Origin: an uncultured Clostridium sp.
GTDB lineage: Bacteria > Bacillota > Clostridia > TANB77 > CAG-508
Direction: 5' to 3'
DNA: 46,701 bases
Assembly (NCBI GenBank): GCA_947653235.1
Contig: CANTGH010000012.1
Coordinates: forward strand, 1-46,701
The notes below the pieces were generated by a model. That model was not told the origin of the DNA and did no database searches. It saw only the letters and a list, made by a program, of their open reading frames with translations. Below, piece by piece: positions 35,360 to 42,850 of the stretch. The translations under genes and the position numbers were made by a program. The stretch's first letter is position 1. Each line of letters starts with the position of its first letter.

Positions 35360-36590
35360 TTATAAAATTTTATTTAGTTTTCGTATTTTAAAAAGCATCT
35401 TGACTACATTTGTAGACAGTTTTTTGGTGTTATATTTTCTAGAATTGTCCACTGGTAATATTTTACCACTTGGGATTTATAAATTGGTTGCTATGACGTT
35501 TGTGTTTGGGACGATATTTTGTGTTAGAAATCTGGCAAAATCGAAATATCGTGTGAATTTGTTACGTATTGGAATTTGTTTTGACTTTATTTATTTTTTG
35601 ACGATTTTATTATTACGAGAAAAAGTAGTGGATTATATTTATTTGGTAGGGGCTTTGTATGGATTAGAAGAAGGATTTTATTATTCGGTTTATAATATGT
35701 TTGAATCAGATGGCATTACCAATGAAGAAAGAGCAAAATTTACAGGAATTTACACTTCTGTAAAATCCATATTAGCCATGATATTTCCGATTTTAATGGG
35801 AAGCTATATTTTTACATCTGGTTTTTTAAATGCGGTTGTTGTAGTTCTTGTTATTGTGACAATTCGAATTGTGTTGTCTTTTCACTTTAAAGATAACAAT
35901 CTGCCAACAGGAAACAAAACGAATTTTAAAGAGTTTGGCAAAATTGTCCAGAAAAAGAGCAAAATTAGAGAATTATACAAATTGTCTATTTTGAATGGAT
36001 TAACCTATTCAGAAGGGGCTTTTTCGAGTATTGTTACGATCTATATTATCAAAATCTTTTCGAATAGTTTTCGTTTAGGAATATTTACTTCGATTTTTAG
36101 CATAGTTACTTGTTTATTAGGCATTTTATTTGCCAAATTTATAAAACCAAAATTGTATAGCCATGCCATAAAAATTACTTCAACTTTTACAGTTATTTCG
36201 TTAATTTTGATGCTTACCAATTGCAATATGGTAACAGTTGTCTTATTTAACTTTTTACAAACCATATCTAAGAATTTAACGGAAATCATCAATGAAACGA
36301 CACAATTTAATTTAGCGAATTTGGAAGAAATCAAAAAAGAATACAAAGTAGAATATTTTGTATGTTGGGAACTAAGTTTGTTTATAGGAAGAGCCATTAG
36401 CCAGATGTTATTTATTTTAATGGCTTTTATGGAAAATTCTAATATTATGCTAGCTGTATTTACCATGTTTTTAGTTTTGTATGAATGGAATGCTGCGAAA
36501 TTTAATGAAATAGAAACAGTGAAAAAACAACATGTTTTTAAAAAGGAAAAAATGTTATATCGAAAGGTAAAAGAAAAAGTATATGAATAA
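35352..36590 (+). CDS. MFS transporter 2 of the export cluster
   Basis: A 412-aa polytopic protein of MFS type with 10-12 hydrophobic helices; the signature loop is poorly conserved. The ATG at 35352 has AAGGAG upstream within the end of MFS 1, and the two frames overlap by 8 bp; the frame is open upstream but without a better start. It overlaps the kinase gene by 8 bp, so MFS 1, MFS 2 and the kinase are translationally linked. Confidence 0.75.
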   Translation: MNNYKILFSFRILKSILTTFVDSFLVLYFLELSTGNILPLGIYKLVAMTFVFGTIFCVRNLAKSKYRVNLLRIGICFDFIYFLTILLLREKVVDYIYLVGALYGLEEGFYYSVYNMFESDGITNEERAKFTGIYTSVKSILAMIFPILMGSYIFTSGFLNAVVVVLVIVTIRIVLSFHFKDNNLPTGNKTNFKEFGKIVQKKSKIRELYKLSILNGLTYSEGAFSSIVTIYIIKIFSNSFRLGIFTSIFSIVTCLLGILFAKFIKPKLYSHAIKITSTFTVISLILMLTNCNMVTVVLFNFLQTISKNLTEIINETTQFNLANLEEIKKEYKVEYFVCWELSLFIGRAISQMLFILMAFMENSNIMLAVFTMFLVLYEWNAAKFNEIETVKKQHVFKKEKMLYRKVKEKVYE

Positions 36591-37170
36591 GTTAGTAATT
36601 ATTACAGGAATAAGTGGTTCAGGAAAAACAACTTTAGCGAAATATTTAAATCAAAACATAGAAGCATCAGTTTGGTTATCAGTCGATAAATTGCAAGAAG
36701 ATATTTATGATACCATTGGTTTTAAGAATGAAAAACAAAAGAAAGACTTGCGAAAAATAGCCCACAATACTTTTAAAAATATTTTAAAAGAAAGCATGAA
36801 AAGAGGCGATAAATGGATTATTATAGAATTTCCTTTTCGCATCAAATGGAAGAAATTTTTTGAGGAATGTGTTCAAAAATATGACTACGACGTGATAACA
36901 ATCAATGCAATCTTAAGAGATTTTGATGAAAATTGGAAACGAATTTTAAAAAGAGATCTTAGTGATGAACGACATCCGAGTCATGAACACACGCAATACA
37001 ATCCGCTATATAAAGAAAAATATAAAAAAAGAGAATTGATGCATGATGAGGTTTTGAAAAAAGAATATGATACCTTAGAAATGTGTCATATCAATTTAGG
37101 AAAAATAATTGAATTTCATAACGAAAATCAACAAAGTCTAGAACAAATTTTGAAACAAATAAAGGAGTAA
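36583..37170 (+). CDS. P-loop kinase (AAA_33 / zeta-like)
   Basis: A 195-aa soluble P-loop protein beginning MNKLVIITGISGSGKTT (Walker A at about residues 9-17). The DKLQEDIYD region after the first strand and RDLSDERHPSHEH near residue 125 suggest a small-molecule kinase of the AAA_33 type. Related folds include antibiotic phosphotransferases and nucleoside or sugar kinases. Its position inside a transporter operon invites the guess that it modifies the exported compound, but no substrate can be named. Confidence 0.75.
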   Translation: MNKLVIITGISGSGKTTLAKYLNQNIEASVWLSVDKLQEDIYDTIGFKNEKQKKDLRKIAHNTFKNILKESMKRGDKWIIIEFPFRIKWKKFFEECVQKYDYDVITINAILRDFDENWKRILKRDLSDERHPSHEHTQYNPLYKEKYKKRELMHDEVLKKEYDTLEMCHINLGKIIEFHNENQQSLEQILKQIKE

Positions 37171-37173
37171 ATT

Positions 37174-38322
37174 ATGAAAGACTATTTCGCCAAACCCGAA
37201 TACAAATGGCTCTATCTATCCCAATTTTTCTTTGCTTTTGCCAATTCCTTCATGGAACTATTTGGAGTTGTCATGTTATACAAAAATGGAATGCCACTCT
37301 ATACCATTCTTTTCATTTATGGATTGCGTTTTGGTATCATGGGAATTGGTTCGCCCTTATTTTTAAAAGTTTCCGCTAAATCTGGCATAGCAACATGTGC
37401 CATATTAGCCGATTTATTACGAATTGCTACCATATACATGGTGCAAAACGGAGCCCAAAACAATTTACTTTTATTTTTACTAGCCACCAGTTTGGCTGGT
37501 GCTTTGCAAAATCCCATTCAAGCTGCTATTTCTAGTCGCTATGTCGACACACATCATCGTGGCAGATACAACAGTATGCGAAGCATTGCACTCATTCTAG
37601 GACAAGCTCTAGCCAGCATTTTTGTCGCTTGGGGCGTTGTCACGCAAAATAATACATTGCTACTTCTGGTCATTTCAATGTTTTTCTTATTAGAATATCT
37701 ATGCATTGCTGTTGTAGATTACCGACCAGAAATCACAAATACCGATGTTTTCAAAGAAACGCTAACCCATATTTTTAAAAATTTAAATCGCTATGAACTC
37801 ATTTACGCTTTTCGAACCAGTCATGTTATCGAGAGATTATTTGTACCCTTGTATTTGTACCTTGTTTTGCAAGACTTTGTAGCTTTTTCCACAGTTCTTG
37901 TAGTCTCTTTGTGTATTCAAATTGTGACCGTCATTTTAATTGGAAAATTAACTGACAAAAATCCATGCAAAACCATTCATTTTGTGACGGCCATTCGAGC
38001 CATTATAACGCTTATTTACTTATTCATCCGTAACAAATTGGCCATTGCTTTTAACAAAACCTTGAGTGATAACTTTCAAAAAGTTTATGAAACAACCTTG
38101 CGAACTTCCACTCAAAATATGATAAAAAAGGCTAAGCAAGATAACAGTGTCTTGTCTACTGTAGGTCAAATGTGTTTATGCTTTACAGAACTGGTTGTTT
38201 TTTTGGTTTTGGCTTTCATCTGCTATTTTATTGAAGAACAGGTATTTTATGTGATTTTTCTATTGTCCATCGTTTCAAGCCTTAGCATCGATTGGTTGAT
38301 TACGAAAGAGGACCAAAGATGA
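37174..38322 (+). CDS. MFS transporter 3 of the export cluster
   Basis: A 382-aa protein with about 12 hydrophobic helices beginning MKDYFAKPEYKWLYLSQFFF, and RYVDTHHRGRYNSMRSIALI in the mid-region, typical of MFS proteins. AAAGGAG lies in the end of the kinase gene, 3 bp before the ATG region. Codon use here is richer in C-ending codons than in MFS 1 and 2. It ends the cluster; a hairpin at 38468 may terminate it. Confidence 0.82.
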   Translation: MKDYFAKPEYKWLYLSQFFFAFANSFMELFGVVMLYKNGMPLYTILFIYGLRFGIMGIGSPLFLKVSAKSGIATCAILADLLRIATIYMVQNGAQNNLLLFLLATSLAGALQNPIQAAISSRYVDTHHRGRYNSMRSIALILGQALASIFVAWGVVTQNNTLLLLVISMFFLLEYLCIAVVDYRPEITNTDVFKETLTHIFKNLNRYELIYAFRTSHVIERLFVPLYLYLVLQDFVAFSTVLVVSLCIQIVTVILIGKLTDKNPCKTIHFVTAIRAIITLIYLFIRNKLAIAFNKTLSDNFQKVYETTLRTSTQNMIKKAKQDNSVLSTVGQMCLCFTELVVFLVLAFICYFIEEQVFYVIFLLSIVSSLSIDWLITKEDQR

Positions 38323-38605
38323 ATTTACATAAAATCAAAAATAAGCCCTTAAAAACACCTAAGACAACTAAAATGACTAAAAATCATTGAAAATTCGTCT
38401 ATGGGCTCATTTTAAGCCTCTATGAACGTAAAAATAACAAACATCAGAAAAATCACTTTTTAAAAGAGCCTCTAAAATGCCCAGAGAGGCGTTTTTAAAA
38501 CAAAAGTAGACATAAATCATTAAAAGACAACTAAAAACGCTTAAAAAGCCTATTAAAGGCCTCTACGACGATTTATGAAAAAGGAAAACAAAAAAGGAGA
38601 AAAAT
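38323..38605. other. Non-coding stretch with degenerate repeats
   Basis: No gene is seen. The stretch repeats words within itself (GACAACTAAAA twice, GCCTCTA three times) and shares AAAATGACTAAAA, TTTACATAAAATCA and TAGACATAAAT with the gap at 3107-3450. It appears to be a second copy of the same degenerate intergenic repeat type. Confidence 0.4.
38468..38497 (+). terminator. Possible terminator of the export cluster
   Basis: GCCTCT (38468-38473) pairs with AGAGGC (38485-38490), with an 11-nt loop, and is followed by GTTTTTA. Confidence 0.5.
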
Positions 38606-39295
38606 ATGAACCAACCCATCCATCCAGAATTACAAAATTTAATCGACGAAGGATATGCTAAATTCAACCAAAAACTCTGTCCAGATACCAAACGAAAAAT
38701 ACTAGGTATACGCGTGCCAGCTCTTCGTAAACTTGCACAAAAAACAGTGAAAGAAGATGACTGGCAAGCATTTCTAAAACAAGCCCAAGATGACTATTTT
38801 GAAGAAGTATTGCTACAAGGTCTTGTGATTGCTTATGCTAAAATCGAAATGGATGAAAAACTAGCTTATCTAAAATGGTTTATTCCCAAAATCGATAGTT
38901 GGGCCATTTGTGATACTTTTTGTCCCACGTTAAAAATCAAACCGCAAGATCTATCCAAAATGTGGGAGTTTATCCAACCATATTTACAATCTTCACAAGA
39001 ATTCGATGTCCGTTTTGCGGTTATTATGATGCTGAATTATTATTTAATAGATCAATACATCGACCAAGTTTTGCAAAACCTAGATCAAGTCACACACGAA
39101 GGCTATTATGCAAAAATGGCAGTTGCATGGACCATAGCCGAAATAGGCGTAAAATTCAATAAAAAAGCCATGCAATATTTAAAAGGGGACAATCACTTGG
39201 ACAAATTTACGTATAACAAAGCACTCCAAAAAATGCGAGAATCGTATCGAATCAATCCAAAGCAAAAGGAAATTCTAAGACAAATGAAACGATGA
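38606..39295 (+). CDS. AlkD-like DNA alkylation repair protein
   Basis: A 229-aa HEAT-repeat DNA glycosylase of the AlkD family, which excises bulky or cationic alkylpurines without flipping the base. The conserved WAICD segment (about residue 99), the DVRFAVIMMLNYYL helix and YYAKMAVAWTIAE (about 172) match the positions of AlkD's DNA-contact Trp, Asp and Arg residues. AAAGGAG precedes the ATG. It is complete and stands alone before purM. Confidence 0.9.
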   Translation: MNQPIHPELQNLIDEGYAKFNQKLCPDTKRKILGIRVPALRKLAQKTVKEDDWQAFLKQAQDDYFEEVLLQGLVIAYAKIEMDEKLAYLKWFIPKIDSWAICDTFCPTLKIKPQDLSKMWEFIQPYLQSSQEFDVRFAVIMMLNYYLIDQYIDQVLQNLDQVTHEGYYAKMAVAWTIAEIGVKFNKKAMQYLKGDNHLDKFTYNKALQKMRESYRINPKQKEILRQMKR

Positions 39296-39372
39296 ATAAT
39301 TCCCAAAAAAGGTTGTAAAATAACATTCACAAGAAATGAAGTCAAGTGCTTTTTCAAGTAAACAAAAAGTTC

Positions 39373-39401
39373 TTGCTATTTTTCTGAAACTGTAATATAA
39401 T
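39373..39401 (+). promoter_or_regulatory. Sigma-A promoter of purM
   Basis: TTGCTA (39373-39378), 17-bp spacer, TATAAT (39396-39401), 28 bp before the purM ATG. Confidence 0.7.
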
Positions 39402-39429
39402 CATGATATTGAATAAAGGAGGAACTTTT

Positions 39430-40474
39430 ATGGAAAAAAGTTTTAGCGAAACTTATAGAAAAGCAGGAGTAGACGTAACAGCAGGTTATCAATCTGTAGA
39501 ACTTATGAAAAAATCCATTCAAAGTACATATAATGATGGTGTTATTGGCGATATTGGCGGTTTTGGTGGACTTTTTGCACCCAATATTGAAGGAATGAAA
39601 CAACCGATATTAGTATCACGGAACTGACGGTGTTGGAACCAAACTAAAATTAGCTTTTTTAATGAATCAACATCACACGATTGGACAAGATTGTGTTGCC
39701 ATGTGTGTCAATGATATCATATGTTGTGGGGCAAAACCACTATTTTTCTTAGATTACATATCACTTTGGAAAAATATTCCACAAATGGTTGCGAATATCG
39801 TATCTGGTGTAGCAGAAGGTTGCAAACAAGCTGGTTGTAGCCTAATTGGTGGAGAAACAGCCGAAATGCCTGGCATGTATGCAGAGAACGAATACGATTT
39901 AGCTGGTTTCTCAGTTGGCATAGTGGACAAAGAAAAAATGATTAATAGTCAAACCATTTGTGCTGGTGACAAAGTGATTGGTTTAGCATCAAGCGGTGTT
40001 CATTCCAATGGATTTTCATTGATACGCAAAATATTTCACATTGGAACCGATAAACAATCCTTGAATCAATACCAAGAAGAATTAGGCATGTCATTAGGTG
40101 AGTGTCTGTTAACGCCAACGAAAATATATGTCAAATCTATTTTGGAATTAATTTCAAAAGTCCATGTAAAAGGCATTTCCCACATCACAGGTGGTGGATT
40201 TTATGAAAATATGCCTCGTATGTTAAACGAAAAGGTAGCCTTAAACATAAACACAAATTCTTACGAAATACCAAGCATTTTTAAACTCATCCAAAAAGTA
40301 GGAGACATTCCAACACATGATATGTACAATACTTTTAATATGGGAATTGGCATGGCAATCATTGTGCCAGAAGAACAGGTTGAAAAGTCATTACAAATAT
40401 TAAAAGATTGTGGAGAAAATGCCTATTTAATAGGTGAGGTAATCACTGGAAACAAAGAAATCAATTTAAGGTAA
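39430..40474 (+). CDS. purM: Phosphoribosylformylglycinamidine cyclo-ligase, with +1 frameshift at CGG
   Basis: AIR synthetase, fifth step of purine synthesis. Frame 0 gives residues 1-63 (AGVDVTAGYQSVELMK, GDIGGFGGLF, PILVS) and then stops at 39625 (TGA). The remainder continues in the +1 frame as GTDGVGTKLKLAF and on to the C-terminus, including GGETAEMPG and HITGGGFYEN. Skipping the C of CGG at 39619-39621 joins PILVS to GTDGVGTK exactly as in other PurM proteins and gives 347 aa, the normal size. AAAGGAGG precedes the ATG at 39430. As purL is intact downstream, loss of PurM seems unlikely; recoding is the better guess. Confidence 0.9.
39616..39622 (+). other. Putative +1 recoding site in purM (TCA C GGA)
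   Basis: Frame 0 is TCA CGG AAC TGA. Skipping the C gives TCA GGA ACT GAC, that is S-G-T-D of the invariant VSGTDGVGTK motif. The shift point is pinned almost to the base because both flanks are conserved. Confidence 0.75.
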
Positions 40475-40527
40475 AAGGAGGATAGACCTAATCTTATATG
40501 TGTCATTAATAAAAGATTTTGAACTAA

Positions 40528-40556
40528 TTGACAAATTTATGTAAATGTGATATAAT
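40528..40556 (+). promoter_or_regulatory. Cassette A promoter
   Basis: TTGACA (40528-40533), 17-bp spacer, TATAAT (40551-40556). The spacer (AATTTATGTAAATGTGA) is nearly identical to those of cassettes B and C. Confidence 0.85.
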
Positions 40557-40617
40557 AAAATTAACCAAATATTGTGAAAAAACAAGCAAGGCACTAAGCC
40601 AGAAGGGGGACGAAAAA

Positions 40618-41031
40618 ATGGTTGTTTTTGAAATGACATCAAGAATTAAGGGAATGGAGGTAAAAAAGGTCTTAATTGCCAACTATGTTGCAAATGACGA
40701 GCGGTTATTTCAGGTAAACTTGGCAGAAGCCGAGATAATTTCTGAAGACACGCTTGTCAACATTGGAGCGTTTACTACGATAAAACGACACACCGATGCG
40801 GGTTTTATCTTGAAACAGTTCCAAGCAGGCGATCAGGTGCTTTTAAGCACATCAGGTGAATGGAAAGTCAAGCACTCCTTAAAAAGCTATATGATAGCAG
40901 TATGGAGACGGTGGAAACTTTTTCGAACAGATCTTATTTACAGATTCAAGAATGCTCTGCAAAAAGAAGAACTAGGAACAATCAAACGTGAGATACAACA
41001 GAATTTTTGCTGTTACATCGAAAGTCATTGA
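40618..41031 (+). CDS. Cassette A orphan protein, 137 aa
   Basis: No family recognised. The protein starts MVVFEMTSRIKGMEV, has no membrane segment, and its C-terminal half is basic (AVWRRWKLFRTD). I use the ATG at 40618, preceded by GGGGGA, since an earlier ATG at 40528 lies in the promoter. It has two in-frame CGG codons (codons 29 and 98), which are otherwise absent from intact genes here. A +1 slip at the first would hit a stop four codons later. Promoter and terminator are its own. Confidence 0.6.
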   Translation: MVVFEMTSRIKGMEVKKVLIANYVANDERLFQVNLAEAEIISEDTLVNIGAFTTIKRHTDAGFILKQFQAGDQVLLSTSGEWKVKHSLKSYMIAVWRRWKLFRTDLIYRFKNALQKEELGTIKREIQQNFCCYIESH

Positions 41032-41036
41032 AAAGT

Positions 41037-41084
41037 AAAAGGCAGATAAATGAAATTGTAATGATTGAATTTATCTGCCTTTTT
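41037..41084 (+). terminator. Cassette A terminator
   Basis: GGCAGATAAAT (41041-41051) pairs perfectly with ATTTATCTGCC (41069-41079), with A and T runs on either side. Confidence 0.88.
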
Positions 41085-41087
41085 GTC

Positions 41088-41116
41088 TTGAAAAAGTAGT
41101 TTTTATAAGGTATAAT
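41088..41116 (+). promoter_or_regulatory. Promoter of the HD-domain gene
   Basis: TTGAAA (41088-41093), 17-bp spacer, TATAAT (41111-41116). Confidence 0.75.
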
Positions 41117-41144
41117 AAAACAAATTAGATAAAAGGAGAAGAAA

Positions 41145-41736
41145 ATGAAATCCAAAGAAGCTTTTAAACCAATCGAAGAAAAACATGAAAAGTTGATACA
41201 AAAAGCCATAGAAATCATGAAAAACGTCGAAGACCCAAAACATTCGCTATCTCATGTTGAAGCAGTGGTGAATTATACGAAAGAAATTTTAGAAACAGGA
41301 ATAAAAGCGAACCAAGAAGTATGTTTGATTGTTGCCTACTGGCATGATGTGGGAAGGGTTGTACAGGAAAAAGGTCATGCTGGCATAAGTGCAGAAATGT
41401 TACAAGAAGAAATGCGAAATCTTCGGCTATGAAGAAGAACTCATTCAAAAATGTTATTTAGCCATTTACAAACACAGCTGGAAAGAAAGTCCAGAGACCT
41501 TAGAAGGAATTGTTATTCGTGATGCGGATAAAATTGATTTTGTTGGAATTGACAGATGGAAAGAATGCATCCAAAAAAATTGCCGATTTCGTAAAATCAT
41601 AGAAAGGTTACCGATTACAAGAAATGAAATTCTAAAATTGGATTGCTCTAGAGAAATTTTTGACCGAGAAATCGGAAAATTAGTCGGATTTTTGCATGAT
41701 GAAATCTTTGAAGTTGACAAAATTATGCAAATGTAG
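41145..41736 (+). CDS. HD-domain phosphohydrolase, with +1 frameshift at CGG
   Basis: A metal-dependent HD-superfamily hydrolase. Frame 0 gives residues 1-93 with HVEAVVNY and the YWHDVGR motif, then stops at 41430 (TGA). The +1 frame carries on as GYEEELIQKCYLAIYKHSW and the DADK motif. Skipping the C of CGG at 41424-41426 yields EEMRNLGYEEELIQ and a 196-aa protein with all metal ligands in order. AAAGGAG precedes the ATG. Substrate unknown; relatives act on nucleotides. Its 3' end overlaps the promoter of cassette B. Confidence 0.82.
41421..41427 (+). other. Putative +1 recoding site in the HD gene (CTT C GGC)
   Basis: Frame 0 is CTT CGG CTA TGA. Skipping the C gives CTT GGC TAT GAA and restores the HD protein. 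A slip a few codons earlier would also rejoin the frames, so the position is less tightly fixed than in purM, but the CGG is within the window. Confidence 0.6.
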
Positions 41737-41742
41737 TATAAT
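41714..41742 (+). promoter_or_regulatory. Cassette B promoter
   Basis: TTGACA (41714-41719), 17-bp spacer, TATAAT (41737-41742). The -35 lies within the last codons of the HD gene. Confidence 0.85.
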
Positions 41743-41805
41743 GATAATAAGAACTTATGATTATTTTTCATGCGCCACACTGGTGGCAAGGAGAGGAGCA
41801 AGAAT

Positions 41806-42075
41806 ATGAAAAAACAAAAATATCGGGACATAATGGTATATGATGAAAAAGGCAAAGTTGCTGTAACGGTTTCCAAAATTACAGAAGAGCCTTATTGTTG
41901 TGATAGCAAGCAGCATATTGTGAGATGCTTGCCATTTGTCTATAAAGCTCGTTATTGTGGTGAGTTGAGTATTGGAGAAACAGCACAATATATTCACAAG
42001 GGAGACTGGATAATGGTGACGCGGTCAGGGAGATGTTTCGTTAGAACGAAATTGACCCGAGTTTTTGAAATGTAA
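41806..42075 (+). CDS. Cassette B orphan protein, 89 aa
   Basis: No family recognised. It starts MKKQKYRDIMVYDEKGKVAV, has six Cys (a CC pair near residue 31, then 41, 51 and 75) and looks like a small beta-rich soluble protein. CGG occurs in frame at codons 7 and 73; a +1 slip at codon 7 meets TAA three codons on. The leader has a GCCAC/GTGGC hairpin just before AAGGAG and is homologous to the leader of cassette C. I use the ATG at 41806 because of that site. Confidence 0.6.
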   Translation: MKKQKYRDIMVYDEKGKVAVTVSKITEEPYCCDSKQHIVRCLPFVYKARYCGELSIGETAQYIHKGDWIMVTRSGRCFVRTKLTRVFEM

Positions 42076-42123
42076 AAAAGATGACCTAAAAGAAGCGAAA
42101 ATTCTTCTTTTGGGTTATCTTTT
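42076..42123 (+). terminator. Cassette B terminator
   Basis: AAAAGATGACCTAAAAGAAG pairs, with small mismatches, with CTTCTTTTGGGTTATCTTTT around an 8-nt loop; T-rich sequence follows. Confidence 0.8.
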
Positions 42124-42151
42124 GCTTTTTTAGATTAGCAGATTTAAATAT

Positions 42152-42180
42152 TTGACAAAATTATGTAAATGTGATATAAT
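42152..42180 (+). promoter_or_regulatory. Cassette C promoter
   Basis: TTGACA (42152-42157), 17-bp spacer, TATAAT (42175-42180). Spacer differs by one or two bases from those of cassettes A and B. Confidence 0.85.
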
Positions 42181-42242
42181 GATAATAGAAACTCACAATT
42201 ATTTCACAAGCGCCACATTTATGGCAAGAAAGGAGCAAAATT

Positions 42243-42470
42243 ATGACACGGTATGTAGAAATCAGAGACGAGGAAAATCCGAAGGAGCCAAACGGCGAAA
42301 ATATTGCTAAGGCTTTGGATGAGGAAATTGTCGAGATTGAGGAGGAGAGTGGGCTTCACTTTGTAACTTTTACCTTCTTAGGCGAAAAAGAAGTTCCGAA
42401 CGAAGACAGTCTTTTTTGTCATGCAGTAAGACATGATAAAATGCATGCTTACATGCTGTATTTTGCGTAA
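42243..42470 (+). CDS. Cassette C orphan protein, 75 aa
   Basis: No family recognised. The protein (MTRYVEIRDEENPKE at the start, ending HAYMLYFA) is very acidic in its middle section. The third codon is CGG; a +1 slip there reaches TAG three codons later, so the protein is made only if CGG is decoded. AAAGGAG precedes the ATG, next to a GCCA/TGGC hairpin shared with cassette B. Codons are richer in G than in neighbours. Confidence 0.55.
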   Translation: MTRYVEIRDEENPKEPNGENIAKALDEEIVEIEEESGLHFVTFTFLGEKEVPNEDSLFCHAVRHDKMHAYMLYFA

Positions 42471-42481
42471 AACAAACAAAG

Positions 42482-42528
42482 CAGATAGATTTGGGGCAAT
42501 ATTTGCCCTAAAGTCTATCTGTTTTTTT
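42482..42528 (+). terminator. Cassette C terminator
   Basis: CAGATAGA pairs with TCTATCTG and, inside it, GGGCAA with TTGCCC; a run of seven T follows. Confidence 0.88.
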
Positions 42529-42572
42529 GTCTAGATTTATCCCCAATTTTATTGCTAAAAGTGGTATAATGA

Positions 42573-42728
42573 AAAGATAGAAAGAAAAGAGAAAAACGAT
42601 TTATCGCCGACAGAATTCCATATTTTGAATATTTGAGAAATACAGATAATATCGCTTTTGCCAACTGGTTAAGAGAAATATCTTTAGCAGAAGAAAAACG
42701 AATGAAAAAGTTTGAACAGAAAAGGTAA
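42573..42728 (+). pseudogene. Open fragment without a start codon
   Basis: An open frame of 51 codons reads RIPYFEYLRNTDNIAFANWL and ends EEKRMKKFEQKR before TAA. The composition looks protein-like, but no usable start codon or ribosome site exists, as a TGA lies just upstream. It may be the tail of a lost gene; chance is possible. Confidence 0.25.
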
Positions 42729-42744
42729 AAATTCGCTAAATTTC

Positions 42745-42773
42745 TTGAAAAATTCACAACTTTATTATATAAT
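42745..42773 (+). promoter_or_regulatory. Sigma-A promoter of purL
   Basis: TTGAAA (42745-42750), 17-bp spacer, TATAAT (42768-42773). Confidence 0.75.
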
Positions 42774-42787
42774 AAATCTAACATAAA

Positions 42788-42805
42788 GGCACAAAGGCTT
42801 GTGCC
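42788..42805 (+). other. Stem-loop in the purL leader
   Basis: GGCACAA, 4-nt loop, TTGTGCC: a perfect 7-bp hairpin about 45 nt before the ATG, without a following T run. It may affect mRNA stability; no known purine riboswitch or PurBox is seen. Confidence 0.5.
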
Positions 42806-42850
42806 CAAATCGAAACAAAACCAAAAATAAAAATTTTAGGAGGAAAAGCC

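Noticed and set aside
19417..41736. The three frameshifts as ordinary sequencing or assembly errors
   Set aside because: Errors should fall mainly in homopolymers and not always create CGG at the needed point. The possibility stays open until reads are checked, but it is not the favoured reading.
40528..42528. An integron-like cassette array with attachment sites
   Set aside because: The shared sequences are promoter and leader, not recombination sites between genes, and no integrase is present in the window.
42515..42808. Minus-strand 97-codon ORF near purL
   Set aside because: It runs antisense across a terminator and the purL promoter, and has no ribosome site; a shadow frame.
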